Shown here: positions 62,914-64,000 of the stretch, one piece after another
Layout of the letters: every line of letters starts with the position of its first letter
Position numbering within the stretch: position 1 is the stretch's first letter
Assembly (NCBI GenBank): GCA_002397315.1
Contig: DHAE01000020.1
Location: 202,931-266,930, forward strand
DNA: 64,000 nucleotides
Origin: Comamonadaceae bacterium UBA4962
Lineage (GTDB): Bacteria > Pseudomonadota > Gammaproteobacteria > Burkholderiales > Burkholderiaceae_C
Reading direction: 5' to 3'
Made by a program: the position numbers and the translations under genes
The notes under the pieces: generated by a model
Seen by the model: the letters and a program-made list of their open reading frames with translations, nothing else
What the model was told of the DNA's origin: nothing
Database searches by the model: none

Positions 62914-64000
62914 TCAGCGCGGCAGCGCGACCAGGTGGCCCGCTGGGGCGGAGCCGCCCTGCGCCGCGTCGTCGAGCGTGAAGCCCGCCACGGTGCGCGA
63001 GAGGTGGTGGGCCTGGTCGTTGAGCACGCCGGACGCGGCCGTCGATTCCTCGACCAGCGCGGCATTCTGCTGCGTGGCGCGGTCCATCTCGGCCACGGCC
63101 TGGTTGATCTGGCCGATGCCGGCGCTCTGCTCGGCCATCGAGCCGTTGATCTCGCCGATGATCTGCGTCACGCGCTGGATGCCGTCCACGATCTCGCCCA
63201 TCGTCTCGCCCGCGGCGCGCACGCGCTGGGTGCCCGTGACCACGCTGGCGCCCGAGGCGTCGATGAGGGTCTTGATCTCCTTGGCCGCTTCGGCGCTGCG
63301 CTGCGCGAGGCTGCGCACCTCGCCGGCCACCACCGCGAAGCCGCGGCCCTGCTCGCCGGCACGGGCCGCTTCCACGGCGGCGTTCAGCGCCAGGATGTTG
63401 GTCTGGAAGGCGATGGAGTCGATCACCCCGATGATCTCGCCGATCTTCGACGAGGCGCCGGAGATCTCGTCCATGGTGCTCACCGCGCTGGCCACCACCT
63501 CGCCGCCCTTCAGGGCCGAGGCGCTGGCTGCATTCGCCAGGCGCGTGGCCTGGGCGGCGGCGTCGGCCGACTGCTTGACGGTCACGGTGAGCTGCGATAG
63601 CGAGGCCGAGGTTTCCTGCAGCGCGCTGGCCGAGCCTTCGGTGCGGTTCGACAGATCCTGGTTGCCCGCGCGGATCTCGTCGGTGGCGGTCTTCATCGAT
63701 TCCACGCCGTGCCGCACGTCCTTGAGCACGGTGGCGATCTGCTCCACGAAGGCGTTGAAGGACGAAGCGATCTGCGCCACCTCGTCGCGGCCCGACACGG
63801 GCAGGCGCTGCGTCAGGTCGCCGCCGCCGGAACCGATGCGGTCCATCGCGTCGCGCACCTGCGAGAGGCGGCGGAAGGACGTGGCCGTGAGCAGTGCCGC
63901 GACACCGGCCGCGGCCAGCGCCAGCAGCACGATCGCGATGGCCAGGGTGTGCAGCACGCTGCGCAGGCCGGCCGTGGCCTCGGCCTTGTCCAGGGCCACG
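62914..64000 (-). CDS. Methyl-accepting chemotaxis protein (partial, N-terminus outside window)
   Basis: C-terminal 360 or so residues of a chemoreceptor. Visible are a transmembrane helix (LHTLAIAIVLLALAAAGVAALL, about 20 residues in), a HAMP domain and the full signalling domain with the hairpin tip AFQTNILALNAAVEAARAGE (core NILALNAAVE) and the methylation-helix pattern. The sensor domain and start codon lie beyond the right edge; codons continue open to base 64000. The C-terminus ends GHLVALPR with no CheR pentapeptide. It resembles the receptor at 42.9-44.8 kb in the signalling domain. Confidence 0.93.
   Translation of the reverse strand, partial: VALDKAEATAGLRSVLHTLAIAIVLLALAAAGVAALLTATSFRRLSQVRDAMDRIGSGGGDLTQRLPVSGRDEVAQIASSFNAFVEQIATVLKDVRHGVESMKTATDEIRAGNQDLSNRTEGSASALQETSASLSQLTVTVKQSADAAAQATRLANAASASALKGGEVVASAVSTMDEISGASSKIGEIIGVIDSIAFQTNILALNAAVEAARAGEQGRGFAVVAGEVRSLAQRSAEAAKEIKTLIDASGASVVTGTQRVRAAGETMGEIVDGIQRVTQIIGEINGSMAEQSAGIGQINQAVAEMDRATQQNAALVEESTAASGVLNDQAHHLSRTVAGFTLDDAAQGGSAPAGHLVALPR

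Overview
The window is a GC-rich chromosomal segment of a betaproteobacterium. It is most likely a Comamonadaceae member of the Acidovorax type, judged from the hisF-hisI-hisE-HIT-tatABC gene order, the protein sequences and the overall composition. The genus is an inference from memory. No tRNA, rRNA, CRISPR array, transposase or phage gene was seen.

Layout. 1-12.4 kb holds a complete pelA-pelF cluster plus the start of pelG, all on the minus strand, for the Pel exopolysaccharide. A UDP-hexose 4-epimerase gene is divergent from it (12.65 kb). 13.7-16.1 kb has a dicarboxylate-type symporter and a hexose-6-phosphate mutarotase. 16.2-21.4 kb is the tail of the histidine operon (hisF, hisI, hisE), a small membrane protein, a patatin, a HIT protein and tatABC. 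21.4-22.7 kb is a lone AAA ATPase behind a large palindrome. 22.7-34 kb is housekeeping: two trypsin-like proteases, an MFS symporter, GNAT, NIF3-like protein, a MoxR/DUF58/VWA set, TatD, a DNA glycosylase and a spermidine-synthase-like protein. 34-38.1 kb has a GspE/PilB-type ATPase and tctB-tctA. 38.2-39.5 kb is an AT-richer islet with a DUF6402 gene and a small membrane protein. 39.8-44.8 kb has a thioredoxin-reductase-like enzyme, an EamA transporter, an atypical SDR and a chemoreceptor.

44.9-62.6 kb is dominated by purine and hydantoin metabolism. It contains ureD, a guanine-deaminase-like enzyme, an NMT1-type binding protein, an isopenicillin-N-synthase-family oxygenase, a second NMT1-type ABC transporter, an NCS2 xanthine/urate-type permease, an NCS1 hydantoin/allantoin-type permease, an Asp/Glu/hydantoin racemase and a GntR regulator. 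The divergent binding-protein and oxygenase genes are each preceded by a copy of an RNA motif that looks like the NMT1-motif (xanthine) riboswitch. This ties the uncharacterised oxygenase to purine sensing. infA, a malic enzyme (maeB) and a chemoreceptor cut by the right edge complete the window.

Main points for a second look: the paired riboswitch-like elements and their oxygenase; a roughly 110-bp dispersed hairpin element present twice (27.1 and 51.3 kb) whose stem differs between copies but stays paired; the compositional break inside the DUF6402 gene; the perfect 16-bp inverted repeat abutting the AAA ATPase start; and the Cys gatekeeper in the epimerase next to pel.
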